DNA from: RGIG4708 sp045633845
GTDB lineage: Bacteria; Bacillota; Clostridia; UMGS1810
DNA length: 64,000 nucleotides
Assembly: GCA_045633845.1 (NCBI GenBank)
Contig: JAZQZC010000028.1
Coordinates: forward strand, 1-64,000
Direction of reading: 5' to 3'
The stretch's first letter is position 1. The number at the start of each line of letters is the position of its first letter. The position numbers were made by a program, and so were the translations under genes. The notes beneath the pieces were generated by a model. That model searched no databases and was not told where the DNA came from. It saw only the letters and a program-made list of their open reading frames with translations. This document shows, in pieces, positions 1 to 7,560 of this stretch.

Positions 1-51
1 AAGCTGGCACAGAAAAAGCAAGCTTTACGTATCAAGATGGGAGGTTTTTGA
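1..51 (+). CDS. C-terminal tail of an upstream gene (partial)
   Basis: The window opens in a reading frame of 16 codons (residues KLAQKKQALRIKMGGF) ending in TGA at 49-51. The tail overlaps the ribosome binding site of the next gene (GGGAGG at 39-44), the tight packing usual in mobile-element operons. It is too short to identify and could be a chance open frame. Confidence 0.3.
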   Translation, partial: KLAQKKQALRIKMGGF

Positions 52-53
52 TA

Positions 54-443
54 ATGACAAAAACAAAAGTTAGTTTTAGTATAGAGCCTAAGCCTCAGGC
101 TGTGGCAGAATGCTTAATGAAGACTGTGGAATGCAGCTCAATGAGTGAATTCTACGAAAAGGCAGTTCAGTTCTATGTACTGCACTTACACCTTAAGCAT
201 AACGAAAGTTATTTCGGCGAAATACTTTCAAAAACACTTGAAGGAATGATTAACAGGCTTGGCGACAGAATTGCAAAAATGCAGTTCAAAGATATCGTAT
301 CAGGAACACAATTATTTATGCTATTGGCAAATGAATATGAGTGGTCTCAGGAATACATAGACGGTGTGTATGGACATGCCGTCGAAGAAGCCAAGAAAAT
401 TCCATCAGTAAAACTATGGAATGAAGAAAGGAGATACGACTAA
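54..443 (+). CDS. Small accessory protein of an integrative element, unknown function
   Basis: 129 residues. I choose ATG at 54 because GGGAGG (39-44) sits 9 nt upstream; an in-frame TTG at 48 is less well placed. The N-terminal 45 residues (strand VSFSIEP, then helices with SMSEFYEKAVQFYV) resemble a ribbon-helix-helix DNA-binding domain, while the rest is charged and helical. I do not recognise the family. The stop overlaps the next ATG (TAATG at 441-445), so the two are translationally coupled. Position just upstream of a serine recombinase suggests a maintenance or regulatory role in the mobile element; that is inference. Confidence 0.6.
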   Translation: MTKTKVSFSIEPKPQAVAECLMKTVECSSMSEFYEKAVQFYVLHLHLKHNESYFGEILSKTLEGMINRLGDRIAKMQFKDIVSGTQLFMLLANEYEWSQEYIDGVYGHAVEEAKKIPSVKLWNEERRYD

Positions 444-754
444 TGAGTATAGATATCAGAGAAACCAAACAGCTTAATCAGAAAAAGAAATCTGATACGC
501 TTGGTGAAATACTCGGCAGATTAGAGGTTATCGAAGGCAAGATTGACACCCTTGCCTACGATAAAACCAGCAAGATTGATGAAACCATCAGTTATGTCAA
601 AACAACTGTTTCTCGAATCGATGATAAGATTTATGAAGAAGCAGACAAGCATATGAAAAAGATTTCGCTGAGAGTATTTCAAATATCGGGCGCGATTATC
701 CTATGTGCACCTGCTGTCATTGTAACACTTTGGTGGCTCCTATCATTTGTATAA
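443..754 (+). CDS. Small coiled-coil protein with C-terminal membrane anchor
   Basis: 103 residues. The region from about 18 to 70 is heptad-rich and charged (LGEILGRLEVIEGKIDTL and following), which predicts a coiled coil. Residues about 78-102 (FQISGAIILCAPAVIVTLWW) form one transmembrane helix, giving a tail-anchored layout. The gene shares one base with the preceding stop codon. Function unknown; it is part of the recombinase-associated gene set. Confidence 0.55.
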   Translation: MSIDIRETKQLNQKKKSDTLGEILGRLEVIEGKIDTLAYDKTSKIDETISYVKTTVSRIDDKIYEEADKHMKKISLRVFQISGAIILCAPAVIVTLWWLLSFV

Positions 755-768
755 GAAAGGATGGTTAT

Positions 769-987
769 ATGAAGAAAATTGTTCTTCCAAATTACTATCT
801 TATTTATAAGAGAATAAAGCCCGGCGACACCCCTATTGATAATTTCAAGGGTGCGTATGTGGATGGAAACTTCAATATCTATTACGAAATTGGTAATAAG
901 ATATTCAGAACAACCTCACACTTTACCGGCGAGGAAATATCCTTAAGGGATAGGGTAAATAACATCATTAGCCGTGAAGTTTCTTAA
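769..987 (+). CDS. Small hypothetical protein of the integrative element
   Basis: 72 residues from ATG at 769. AGAAAGG at 754-760 is the ribosome binding site and overlaps the stop of the preceding gene. A longer frame from 703 lies inside that gene and is unlikely to be used. The protein is basic and soluble with alternating strands (YLIYKRIKPGDTP, NFNIYYEIGNKIF). I do not recognise it. Confidence 0.5.
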   Translation: MKKIVLPNYYLIYKRIKPGDTPIDNFKGAYVDGNFNIYYEIGNKIFRTTSHFTGEEISLRDRVNNIISREVS

Positions 988-1006
988 AGAACTTCGGTGA
1001 TTTATC

Positions 1007-1035
1007 TGGATAACGGCTGGGTTATGTGGTATAAT
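1007..1035 (+). promoter_or_regulatory. Probable sigma-A promoter of the recombinase gene
   Basis: TATAAT at 1030-1035 preceded by TGG (extended -10, TGnTATAAT) with a weak -35 TGGATA at 1007-1012, 17 nt spacing. It would start transcription about 45 nt before the recombinase ATG. Confidence 0.55.
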
Positions 1036-1084
1036 TATTATAGCATTTACACAGCCGTTTCCCTTAAGAGGAAGGAGAATTTAG

Positions 1085-2716
1085 ATGGCAAAAAGAGAAA
1101 CGGTATGGATAGCAAATTTATATCTAAGGTTATCCAAAGAAGATAAGCGTTCAGCAAATGCAGAAAGTATTAGTATAGAAACCCAAAGAATGAAAACATC
1201 GAATTTCGCCAACAAAAATAACATTATAATCCGTAAGGAATATGTAGATGACGGTGAATCAGGAGTATTCTTTGAAAGGCCTGAATTTCAGGCAATGATG
1301 CACGATGTCGAAGAAGGAAATGCCAACTGCATAATCGTAAAAGATTTATCAAGGCTTGGCAGAAATGATGTTCAGGCAAATCTATATTACGAGGACATTT
1401 TCATAGCAAGAGGCATTCGGTTTATTGCAATAGATGATGGCGTTGATACATACTTAAATGGTTATCAACAAATTGCAACCTTTAAGAATATGTATAATGC
1501 AATGTATCCAAGAGATATATCCGAAAAGACAAGGTCGGCATACAAAACAAAATCGGAATCAGGTTGGTTCCTTGGTGCTAAAGCACCATACGGATACCAA
1601 AAGGACCCGAATGACAAGCATCATCTTATAATCGATGAAGAGGTTGCACATATTGTAAGACACATATTCGACTTGGCAAAGCAAGGCCATGGGAAAAGGA
1701 AAATAACAAAAATTCTTCACGAAGAAAAAATCCCCACTCCTGCTGCCTATGCAAAGGCTCATGGAATGAATCATTATTCTGCTATGACCGCACACGATGA
1801 TGAATGTTATTGGTGTGATGACACTGTGGGCGATATGCTTATAAATGAAGTTTACATAGGTAATATGGTAAACCACAGAAAAGAAAAACCTTTTAAGTCA
1901 AAGAAGTTCAGGGATGTCCCGAAAGATGAATGGATTGTGGTAGAAAACACCCATGAGCCGATAATTGATAAGCAAACCTTTGATGAAGTACAAAAACTGC
2001 TTGAAAGTCGTGCAAGAGAAACCAAAACGGGCGAAACACAAATCTTTGCTAAGATAATAAAATGTATGGATTGTAAAAAAGCCTTAGTCTTCTCCAATGC
2101 AACCAAGTCTTATGTGTGTAACACATATAACCTCAAGGGTAAGCAATACTGCCCATCACATTATATAAGGTATGACGAGTTATATGGTGTAGTCCTTGCC
2201 GACATATATGCAAAGACAGTGCTCTTAGAAACCGACAGAGATGCACTATACAAAGCGGCACTTAAATGCAATGAGCAAAAGATCATGGCAGAAACCAAGG
2301 ACAATCAGAGAAAGCTTGCAAAAGCCAACAAGCGAATTGGCGAGCTTGAACTCCTGATTAAAAAGACTTATGAGAATTCAATCTTAGGAAATTTATCAAG
2401 CGAGAGAATGGCATCGCTCCTCGCAGGATATGAAGAAGAACAGGCAGAATTAAAAGCCGAAGCATCAAAAATTGAAAGTGAGCTTAACGAATACCACAAG
2501 TCAAAGGACAATGCCATAGACTTTGTAAACTTAATTGAAAAGTATATTGGAATCAAAGAACTCACATACGAGATTCTCCATGAGCTCATAGAACGAATTG
2601 AAGTCGGCGAAAAGTACGAATATCAGGGCGAGACTTATCAGGATATAAATATTTATTATAAGTTTGTTGGAACTGTAGAGTTTAACAGCGAACTTAATAT
2701 AGAAAAAGCAGGTTAA
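1085..2716 (+). CDS. Large serine recombinase (integrase)
   Basis: 543 residues, the usual length for TndX/TnpX-type large serine recombinases. The resolvase-type catalytic domain is at about 8-155, with nucleophile Ser17 in the motif YLRLSKED and the helix motif IVKDLSRLGRN. The recombinase domain follows (about 165-280). A zinc-ribbon (CMDCKKAL, later CNTYNLKGKQYC) is at about 330-365, then a long coiled coil (about 400-480). The family excises and integrates mobile elements through a Ser-DNA link. RBS AAGGAGAA lies just upstream of ATG 1085. Only genes on its left look element-related, so the element probably extends beyond the window start and this gene sits near its right end. Confidence 0.93.
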   Translation: MAKRETVWIANLYLRLSKEDKRSANAESISIETQRMKTSNFANKNNIIIRKEYVDDGESGVFFERPEFQAMMHDVEEGNANCIIVKDLSRLGRNDVQANLYYEDIFIARGIRFIAIDDGVDTYLNGYQQIATFKNMYNAMYPRDISEKTRSAYKTKSESGWFLGAKAPYGYQKDPNDKHHLIIDEEVAHIVRHIFDLAKQGHGKRKITKILHEEKIPTPAAYAKAHGMNHYSAMTAHDDECYWCDDTVGDMLINEVYIGNMVNHRKEKPFKSKKFRDVPKDEWIVVENTHEPIIDKQTFDEVQKLLESRARETKTGETQIFAKIIKCMDCKKALVFSNATKSYVCNTYNLKGKQYCPSHYIRYDELYGVVLADIYAKTVLLETDRDALYKAALKCNEQKIMAETKDNQRKLAKANKRIGELELLIKKTYENSILGNLSSERMASLLAGYEEEQAELKAEASKIESELNEYHKSKDNAIDFVNLIEKYIGIKELTYEILHELIERIEVGEKYEYQGETYQDINIYYKFVGTVEFNSELNIEKAG

Positions 2717-2762
2717 CTGGGCACTCCCTTAAAAAGAGTAACAGTCCTGTTATCCGCACCAA

Positions 2763-2803
2763 AAATTAAACAGTGTCCTTGTGGACACTGTTTAATTTTT
2801 GCA
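2763..2803 (+). terminator. Intrinsic terminator after the recombinase
   Basis: A near-perfect 18-bp stem (AAAATTAAACAGTGTCC paired with its complement) around a TTGT loop, ending in a T run. It separates the recombinase from the following cassette and would work in both directions. Confidence 0.85.
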
Positions 2804-2863
2804 TAAGGAAAAAAGTACGCCAACAAAATTTCATTTAAATTCGATACATTTTTACTTTTTATC

Positions 2864-2892
2864 TTGAAAAGAATATTGAAATATGGTAAAAT
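2864..2892 (+). promoter_or_regulatory. Sigma-A promoter of the CYTH/radical SAM cassette
   Basis: TTGAAA at 2864-2869, 17 nt spacer, TAAAAT at 2887-2892; initiation expected near 2899, about 28 nt before the ATG at 2927. The cassette therefore has its own promoter after the recombinase terminator. Confidence 0.65.
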
Positions 2893-2926
2893 ATAGCAAA
2901 ATATAAAAATACACGGAGAATGATTT

Positions 2927-3502
2927 ATGGGTAAGTATCAAGAAGTTGAAATGAAGTTTCCGCTATTTAACATAGAAGCGGTTTTACAACAAATTGAAAA
3001 ACTTGGATTTAGAAAAATTCTGGATGATGAAGTACAGAACGATAGTTATTATACGCCTTTTCATAAAAATTTTCTTGAATTTGAAATTGTTTCAGAATGG
3101 CTTAGATTGCGTGAAACAAAAAACAAATGCACTTTGAATTTTAAACAGTGGTTACCTGTTGGAGCTAAAGTTCAAAATCAGTGCAACGAGTATGAAACCA
3201 TAATTGAAGATGTGTATGCAGCAAAAAAAATATTTGATTTGTTGGATTTTAGGGAAATTATAGTTGTTAACAAAACAAGGAATTCTTGGATATACGAAAA
3301 TGTAGAAGTTAGTATTGATTATGTGGATACGTTGGGAACCTTTATAGAACTTGAAGCAACGGATAAGGTTAGTGAAGATGAAATCGCAGGCGTCCATAAA
3401 CATTTCAACAAAATATTAACTCAATTAAAAGCAGAGATTGGTGAGCGTGATTGCAGAGGATATCCATATTTGGTTTTAGAAAAAAACAATAAAATCGAAT
3501 AA
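2927..3502 (+). CDS. CYTH-domain protein (class IV adenylate cyclase / triphosphate tunnel family)
   Basis: 191 residues covering one full CYTH domain. The N-terminal signature EVEMKF (ExExK, residues 6-11) is present. The strands of the tunnel follow: WLRLRE, CTLNFKQW, EYET, VVNKTR, VSIDYVDTLGTFIELE, and the C-terminal YPYLVLEK. Known members are CyaB-type adenylate cyclases, thiamine triphosphatases and inorganic triphosphatases; all bind a triphosphate and divalent metal through acidic and basic tunnel residues. Which substrate this one uses cannot be read from sequence. RBS GGAGA precedes ATG 2927. It is the first gene of an AT-rich cassette with a radical SAM gene 51 nt downstream. Confidence 0.85.
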   Translation: MGKYQEVEMKFPLFNIEAVLQQIEKLGFRKILDDEVQNDSYYTPFHKNFLEFEIVSEWLRLRETKNKCTLNFKQWLPVGAKVQNQCNEYETIIEDVYAAKKIFDLLDFREIIVVNKTRNSWIYENVEVSIDYVDTLGTFIELEATDKVSEDEIAGVHKHFNKILTQLKAEIGERDCRGYPYLVLEKNNKIE

Positions 3503-3553
3503 AAATTGTCAAGAGGCATACTGATTTTATAATTGATATGGTGGTTGATTAAA

Positions 3554-4654
3554 ATGTATTTTGATATAGATGAAAGATTTTTACAATATTTTAAAAATCT
3601 AAAACAAGTTTTTTTATATGTAATTAATGAATGTAATTTAAATTGTCCGCAGTGTATATACAAACCTAACAATTATTTTTGTATTGGAAACAAAGAAATT
3701 GATTTTGATACAGCAGTTAAACTTTTAAGCGATTTTTATGAATTGGGAGCAAAAAAATTAACTTTGTTGGGCGGAGAACCTACTTTATACGGAAAATATC
3801 AGGATAAATTATATTTGTTAGCTGATTTAATTTCAGAGGCCAAAAGGATTGGGTATGAATATGTCAGAATTGATACCAACGGAACTTTTTCGCCAATTTT
3901 ACTGGAAAAGGATGGCTTTAAAAAAATTGATGAAATTTCTTTTAGTATGGATGGCTTTAATGAAATAACCTGTGATAATATTCGGGGTAGGGGCGTATTT
4001 GAAATTGAAGTTGAAAACATCAAAAAGGCTGTTGAACTGGGATATAAGGTTGATATTACATGCTGCGTCTATCAAGAATTGTTGCAACAAGATACTGATG
4101 GAAAATATTTAATGGAAAAATTGATTTATTTAGCAGCGGATTTAGGAGTAGAGAGAGTAAATTATCATGTGTTAATTAAAGACGGAACACCAATTGACTT
4201 GTGGTCTTCCGATTTGCAAGTTAATGCCGACAGTTGGGTAAAAGTATACGATGCTATGAGCAAGAAAATCAAAGAAGGAAAGTATCCTATTTCTGTGCGG
4301 ATTCCGAAATCTTTTATTACCAAAGAGGATTTTTACAAAAATCCAGAGTATTATGGTTTTTGTCCTGCAAAATTAGGTGAGAGAGTTTTGGTTCATCCTG
4401 ATGGTATAATCAGAATTTGTTCAGGACTGTTAGGAACTGCTTATGGTGTAGCGGATTTTTATGATGGAAAAATACGTTGGAATGACAGAAAAACAAATGA
4501 ACTTCTTGATCATAAAACAGATACTTGTACCTGGTGCACAAACAGAGGAAAAAAGAATTATGGAAAATATGTTCCATTGTGCTTCTCATTCAAACCAAAA
4601 CAAGATGAATATGTATATAATATGTTAGAGTGGGAGAAAAAACATCATGTTTAG
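3554..4654 (+). CDS. Radical SAM protein with SPASM-like C-terminal cysteines
   Basis: 366 residues from ATG 3554 (a TTG seven codons earlier is less likely). The CxxxCxxC 4Fe-4S motif is C27-C31-C34 (CNLNCPQC). The GGEPT motif follows, then an NTNGT-like strand (DTNGTF) and SFSMDG, which together mark the radical SAM half barrel. The C-terminal third has CPAKLG, IRICSG, CTWC and LCFS, a spacing like the auxiliary-cluster SPASM/twitch domains of peptide and protein maturases. The substrate is unknown. A possible 20-residue peptide gene starts inside its last codons, which would fit a RiPP maturase, but this is inference. Base composition is more AT-rich than the flanking chromosome. Confidence 0.85.
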   Translation: MYFDIDERFLQYFKNLKQVFLYVINECNLNCPQCIYKPNNYFCIGNKEIDFDTAVKLLSDFYELGAKKLTLLGGEPTLYGKYQDKLYLLADLISEAKRIGYEYVRIDTNGTFSPILLEKDGFKKIDEISFSMDGFNEITCDNIRGRGVFEIEVENIKKAVELGYKVDITCCVYQELLQQDTDGKYLMEKLIYLAADLGVERVNYHVLIKDGTPIDLWSSDLQVNADSWVKVYDAMSKKIKEGKYPISVRIPKSFITKEDFYKNPEYYGFCPAKLGERVLVHPDGIIRICSGLLGTAYGVADFYDGKIRWNDRKTNELLDHKTDTCTWCTNRGKKNYGKYVPLCFSFKPKQDEYVYNMLEWEKKHHV

Positions 4655-4709
4655 AACAATGTCTTGGGATGCCAGTGGAGTTTATAGCTCTGTAAAAAAG
4701 AGTTTTTAG
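4647..4709 (+). CDS. Candidate 20-residue peptide overlapping the radical SAM gene
   Basis: ATG at 4647 overlaps the radical SAM stop (TAG 4652-4654) in another frame and reads MFRTMSWDASGVYSSVKKSF before TAG at 4707-4709. GGGAG at 4632-4636 lies 10 nt upstream, an acceptable ribosome binding site. The peptide has W, Y, S and K residues that radical SAM maturases can modify. It is so short that chance is a real possibility; no homology is claimed. Confidence 0.3.
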   Translation: MFRTMSWDASGVYSSVKKSF

Positions 4710-4755
4710 ACCGGGATTTAAACCGGGATTGTGATGGAACTAAGAGGAGTATAAA

Positions 4756-5766
4756 ATGGCCACAGAAGAAATTAAAAATGATATATGGAAAATGATAAAA
4801 AATATTGTTCCGGTACCGGCTATTTTGATTGCTGTTGCATATATAATATGTATTTGGGGCGGAGGTCTCATATATAAGTCAATAATAGCAAGTGAAAAGT
4901 TAGGTGAGCAATATATACAGAATGTGACAGATAATTTTCTTAAGATATTCATAATTGGTACTGCTATATTTTTGATTGCTTTTGTAACAATATTAATTTG
5001 GTTTTATGTATTAAAGAAAAAGAAATATTCAGTTGATAATACAGAAATACCAGAAGGCAAAATTGATGCATTTGTTGTAGAACAAGACGCTGAGGCGAGA
5101 GATAGAAAATTTATTGATATTAATGAGAATGTAAAAAAGACATATTGGGTTCTGGGAGTCAGTTTAACATCGGTTGTTGAGCATGAAAATAAATTGACAA
5201 AAATGGCACAAGAACACATTAATATTAAATTATGTATGATGAATCCCGATATTGCAATAGATAATATGTGTTTGAGCAATATAGAAAATGATTTATGCAT
5301 TTTGAAAAAACTAATGGACGAAGAAAAAACAGAAGAAATAAATATTGATGATATATATAATAAGCTAGAGAGTGCGAATGGTTGTAATGATTTATTGGAT
5401 GTTTATCATATTCTTATAAATGTAATGCATTTTAATGAGTATTATTATACTGCAACTAATTATAAGGAGCGCATTGAACAATCATACGATAGCTTAAAAC
5501 GTATCAGAAATAGCATCCAACAAAAGTATGGTGAAAAGTATTTCGATTTACAGGTTTCGGATTCTTTTATCCCTATTAGTTTAACAATTGCCGATGCTGA
5601 AGAAGATAACGGAAGAATGATAGTAGAATTTCATTTGCCTTTTACAAATTATAAGGTTTTATTCGATATTAAGAAAAGTGACAATATAAAATTGTTTGAT
5701 GTATTTGTGAGATTCTATAATACGGTTTGGGATAGAGCTCAAAAAAACAACGCAAATAATTCATAA
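4756..5766 (+). CDS. Two-TM membrane protein with a cytoplasmic domain, unknown function
   Basis: 336 residues. TM1 is about 18-42 (VPVPAILIAVAYIICIWGG) and TM2 about 63-87 (IFIIGTAIFLIAFVTILIWF), followed by KKKK. The soluble remainder (about 95-330) contains YWVLGVSLTSVV followed by IKLCMMNPD, a layout that reminds me of PLD-like/DUF5919-type domains found in stress or defence proteins, but I could not confirm an HKD catalytic pair. AAGAGGAG precedes the ATG. It closes the CYTH/radical SAM cassette. An effector or sensor role is speculation. Confidence 0.6.
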   Translation: MATEEIKNDIWKMIKNIVPVPAILIAVAYIICIWGGGLIYKSIIASEKLGEQYIQNVTDNFLKIFIIGTAIFLIAFVTILIWFYVLKKKKYSVDNTEIPEGKIDAFVVEQDAEARDRKFIDINENVKKTYWVLGVSLTSVVEHENKLTKMAQEHINIKLCMMNPDIAIDNMCLSNIENDLCILKKLMDEEKTEEINIDDIYNKLESANGCNDLLDVYHILINVMHFNEYYYTATNYKERIEQSYDSLKRIRNSIQQKYGEKYFDLQVSDSFIPISLTIADAEEDNGRMIVEFHLPFTNYKVLFDIKKSDNIKLFDVFVRFYNTVWDRAQKNNANNS

Positions 5767-5867
5767 AATATGACTTGAAGGTATATGAGGAAATTGTTGT
5801 CAAAGCGGGGGAGCGTCACGATTTAAAATGAGTACTGTTAATATAACTTGTTTTTGGGGGGATTGCA

Positions 5868-6485
5868 ATGAACAAAACACAATTACTGTACGAATTCAGC
5901 CGCACCGGGAGTGCGCGTAACTGCAAGTCTATTGCAGATTTGGAGCAGCGTTTTTCAACATGGATGCGCCGCAACAATATTTCGCTGGTTACCCGTGGAA
6001 AAGACTATTTTCAAAACGAGTTTTATGCCAGCGCAAACTATACTTTAACAATATTACAAAAAAACCGCGATTTATTGTATTCCTTTGGCTTGAATGAATC
6101 CCATCTGGTAAAAAGCAGACCGGAATATCGTGACAACATAAAAGATGGCTATTCGTTGCGCGGTCAGTTTAAGCATTACGGCAATCAGGTACATAACAGA
6201 GGTCAAGACGGCGAATACCGCAAAAATGGTATTAGGGGCTTTTTAAAGGGCGGCTCGGGTAATGTTATTTTAGCTGCAATTATTTTGGTGCCTGTTTATA
6301 CACTTGTTGGGGATAAAATTTGGGCAGTAATTACAAGCGGTGCAATTTTCAGACTCATTTGCTTTGCTATTGCGGCATTTGCGAGCTACAAAATTTTGCG
6401 TTCCAAAAATATGGGATGGCCGTTGCCTGTTAAGCTTGTGGTATTGTTTGTTATATGGCTTGTGCTCACAAACTACGATTTTTAA
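5868..6485 (+). CDS. Hypothetical membrane protein
   Basis: 205 residues. The first 125 are soluble, basic and rich in Arg, Asn and Gln (FSTWMRRNNISLVTRGKDYF). Three hydrophobic stretches follow at about 131-151, 156-174 and 184-201, giving a C-terminal membrane domain. RBS GGGGGGA lies upstream of ATG 5868. I do not recognise the family. Composition is closer to the chromosomal genes on its right than to the AT-rich cassette on its left, so it may mark the start of the core chromosome. Confidence 0.55.
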   Translation: MNKTQLLYEFSRTGSARNCKSIADLEQRFSTWMRRNNISLVTRGKDYFQNEFYASANYTLTILQKNRDLLYSFGLNESHLVKSRPEYRDNIKDGYSLRGQFKHYGNQVHNRGQDGEYRKNGIRGFLKGGSGNVILAAIILVPVYTLVGDKIWAVITSGAIFRLICFAIAAFASYKILRSKNMGWPLPVKLVVLFVIWLVLTNYDF

Positions 6486-6539
6486 AGAAGCGCAGCTATA
6501 TTACACTATGATTTATAAACAAATAATGGGAGCAACAAT

Positions 6540-7430
6540 ATGAAAATTATAGACTTACTCAATCAAAACAAGCTGACACTTTCCTTTGAGGTTTTTCCGC
6601 CAAAAACCGATACAAATTTTGAAAGTGTAAAAAAAGCAACCGAAGAAATTGCAAAGCTCAAACCAGCGTTTATGAGCGTTACATACGGAGCAGGCGGCGG
6701 CACAAGCAAATATACCCTTGATATTGCCAAAAACATCAAAGAGATGTACGGCGTGCCAACCCTTGCGCATCTGACCTGTGTTTCATCTACAAAGCAGACA
6801 GTGCACCAAAAAATTGAGCAAATAAAGCAGGCAGGGATTGAAAATATTATGGCGCTTCGAGGAGATATCCCATCGGAGCTTGAGGGTGCAGACCGCAGCG
6901 AGTGGGATTATAAATATGCAATCGACCTTATAAATGAGCTTAAGGCATATAACAGTGATTTTTGTATAGGTTGTGCCTGCTACCCCGAAATTCATCCCGA
7001 AAGTGCAAATCAAAAAGAGGACATAAAGCACCTTAAGCAAAAAGTAGACGCAGGATGCGATTTTATAACCACTCAGATGTTTTTTGACAACAATCTTTTG
7101 TACAACTTTTTGTACAAAATCCGTGAGGCAGGAATTACTGTGCCTGTAATCCCCGGAATTATGCCTATTACAAATGCAAATCAGGTTGAACGTGCAATCA
7201 AGCTTTCTGGCTCGTTTATGCCCCAGCGCTTTAAAAGCCTTGTAGATAAATTTGGCAGTTCACCTGCAGCAATGAAGCAGGCGGGCATTGCTTATGCTAC
7301 CGACCAGATTATAGATTTGTATGCAAACAATATAACAAATGTTCACGTTTATTCTATGAACAAGCCTGATGTGGCACAAAAAATACAGGATAATCTTTCG
7401 GATATTATAGAAAAATACGGAATAAGATGA
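6540..7430 (+). CDS. metF: Methylenetetrahydrofolate reductase
   Basis: 296 residues, full length for bacterial MetF, a FAD-containing TIM barrel. Recognised by the N-terminal SFEVFPPKT, the SVTYGAGGG strand, the AHLTC motif, ALRGD near 110, the CYPEIHPES segment and FFDN. The enzyme reduces 5,10-methylene-THF to 5-methyl-THF for methionine synthesis or the Wood-Ljungdahl methyl branch. It stands without other folate genes here (formyl-THF cyclo-ligase is at 32978), so its role in acetogenesis is not shown. RBS GGGAG precedes ATG 6540. Confidence 0.93.
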   Translation: MKIIDLLNQNKLTLSFEVFPPKTDTNFESVKKATEEIAKLKPAFMSVTYGAGGGTSKYTLDIAKNIKEMYGVPTLAHLTCVSSTKQTVHQKIEQIKQAGIENIMALRGDIPSELEGADRSEWDYKYAIDLINELKAYNSDFCIGCACYPEIHPESANQKEDIKHLKQKVDAGCDFITTQMFFDNNLLYNFLYKIREAGITVPVIPGIMPITNANQVERAIKLSGSFMPQRFKSLVDKFGSSPAAMKQAGIAYATDQIIDLYANNITNVHVYSMNKPDVAQKIQDNLSDIIEKYGIR

Positions 7431-7485
7431 TGGAGTGTAAAAAATGCACATAGTCACAAGAGGAATTATGCAATGTATTTGGAGT

Positions 7486-7530
7486 TGTCAACATTAAAAT
7501 GTTGACATAGTATCCAATATGATGTATAAT
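7486..7530 (+). promoter_or_regulatory. Consensus promoter with palindromic operator, acyl-CoA synthetase gene
   Basis: TTGACA at 7502-7507, 17 nt spacer, TATAAT at 7525-7530: a perfect sigma-A promoter. A perfect 10-bp inverted repeat, TGTCAACATT (7486-7495) and AATGTTGACA (7498-7507), covers the -35 box. No T run follows, so it is an operator rather than a terminator. The start site near 7537 rules out translation from the upstream ATG at 7519. Confidence 0.8.
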
Positions 7531-7560
7531 AATACCAATAATTATATAGAGGTGAATTTT

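Noticed and set aside
3554..4654. Viperin-like antiviral radical SAM enzyme
   Set aside because: The C-terminal cysteine pattern is SPASM/twitch-like, and the viperin C-terminal motif is not seen.
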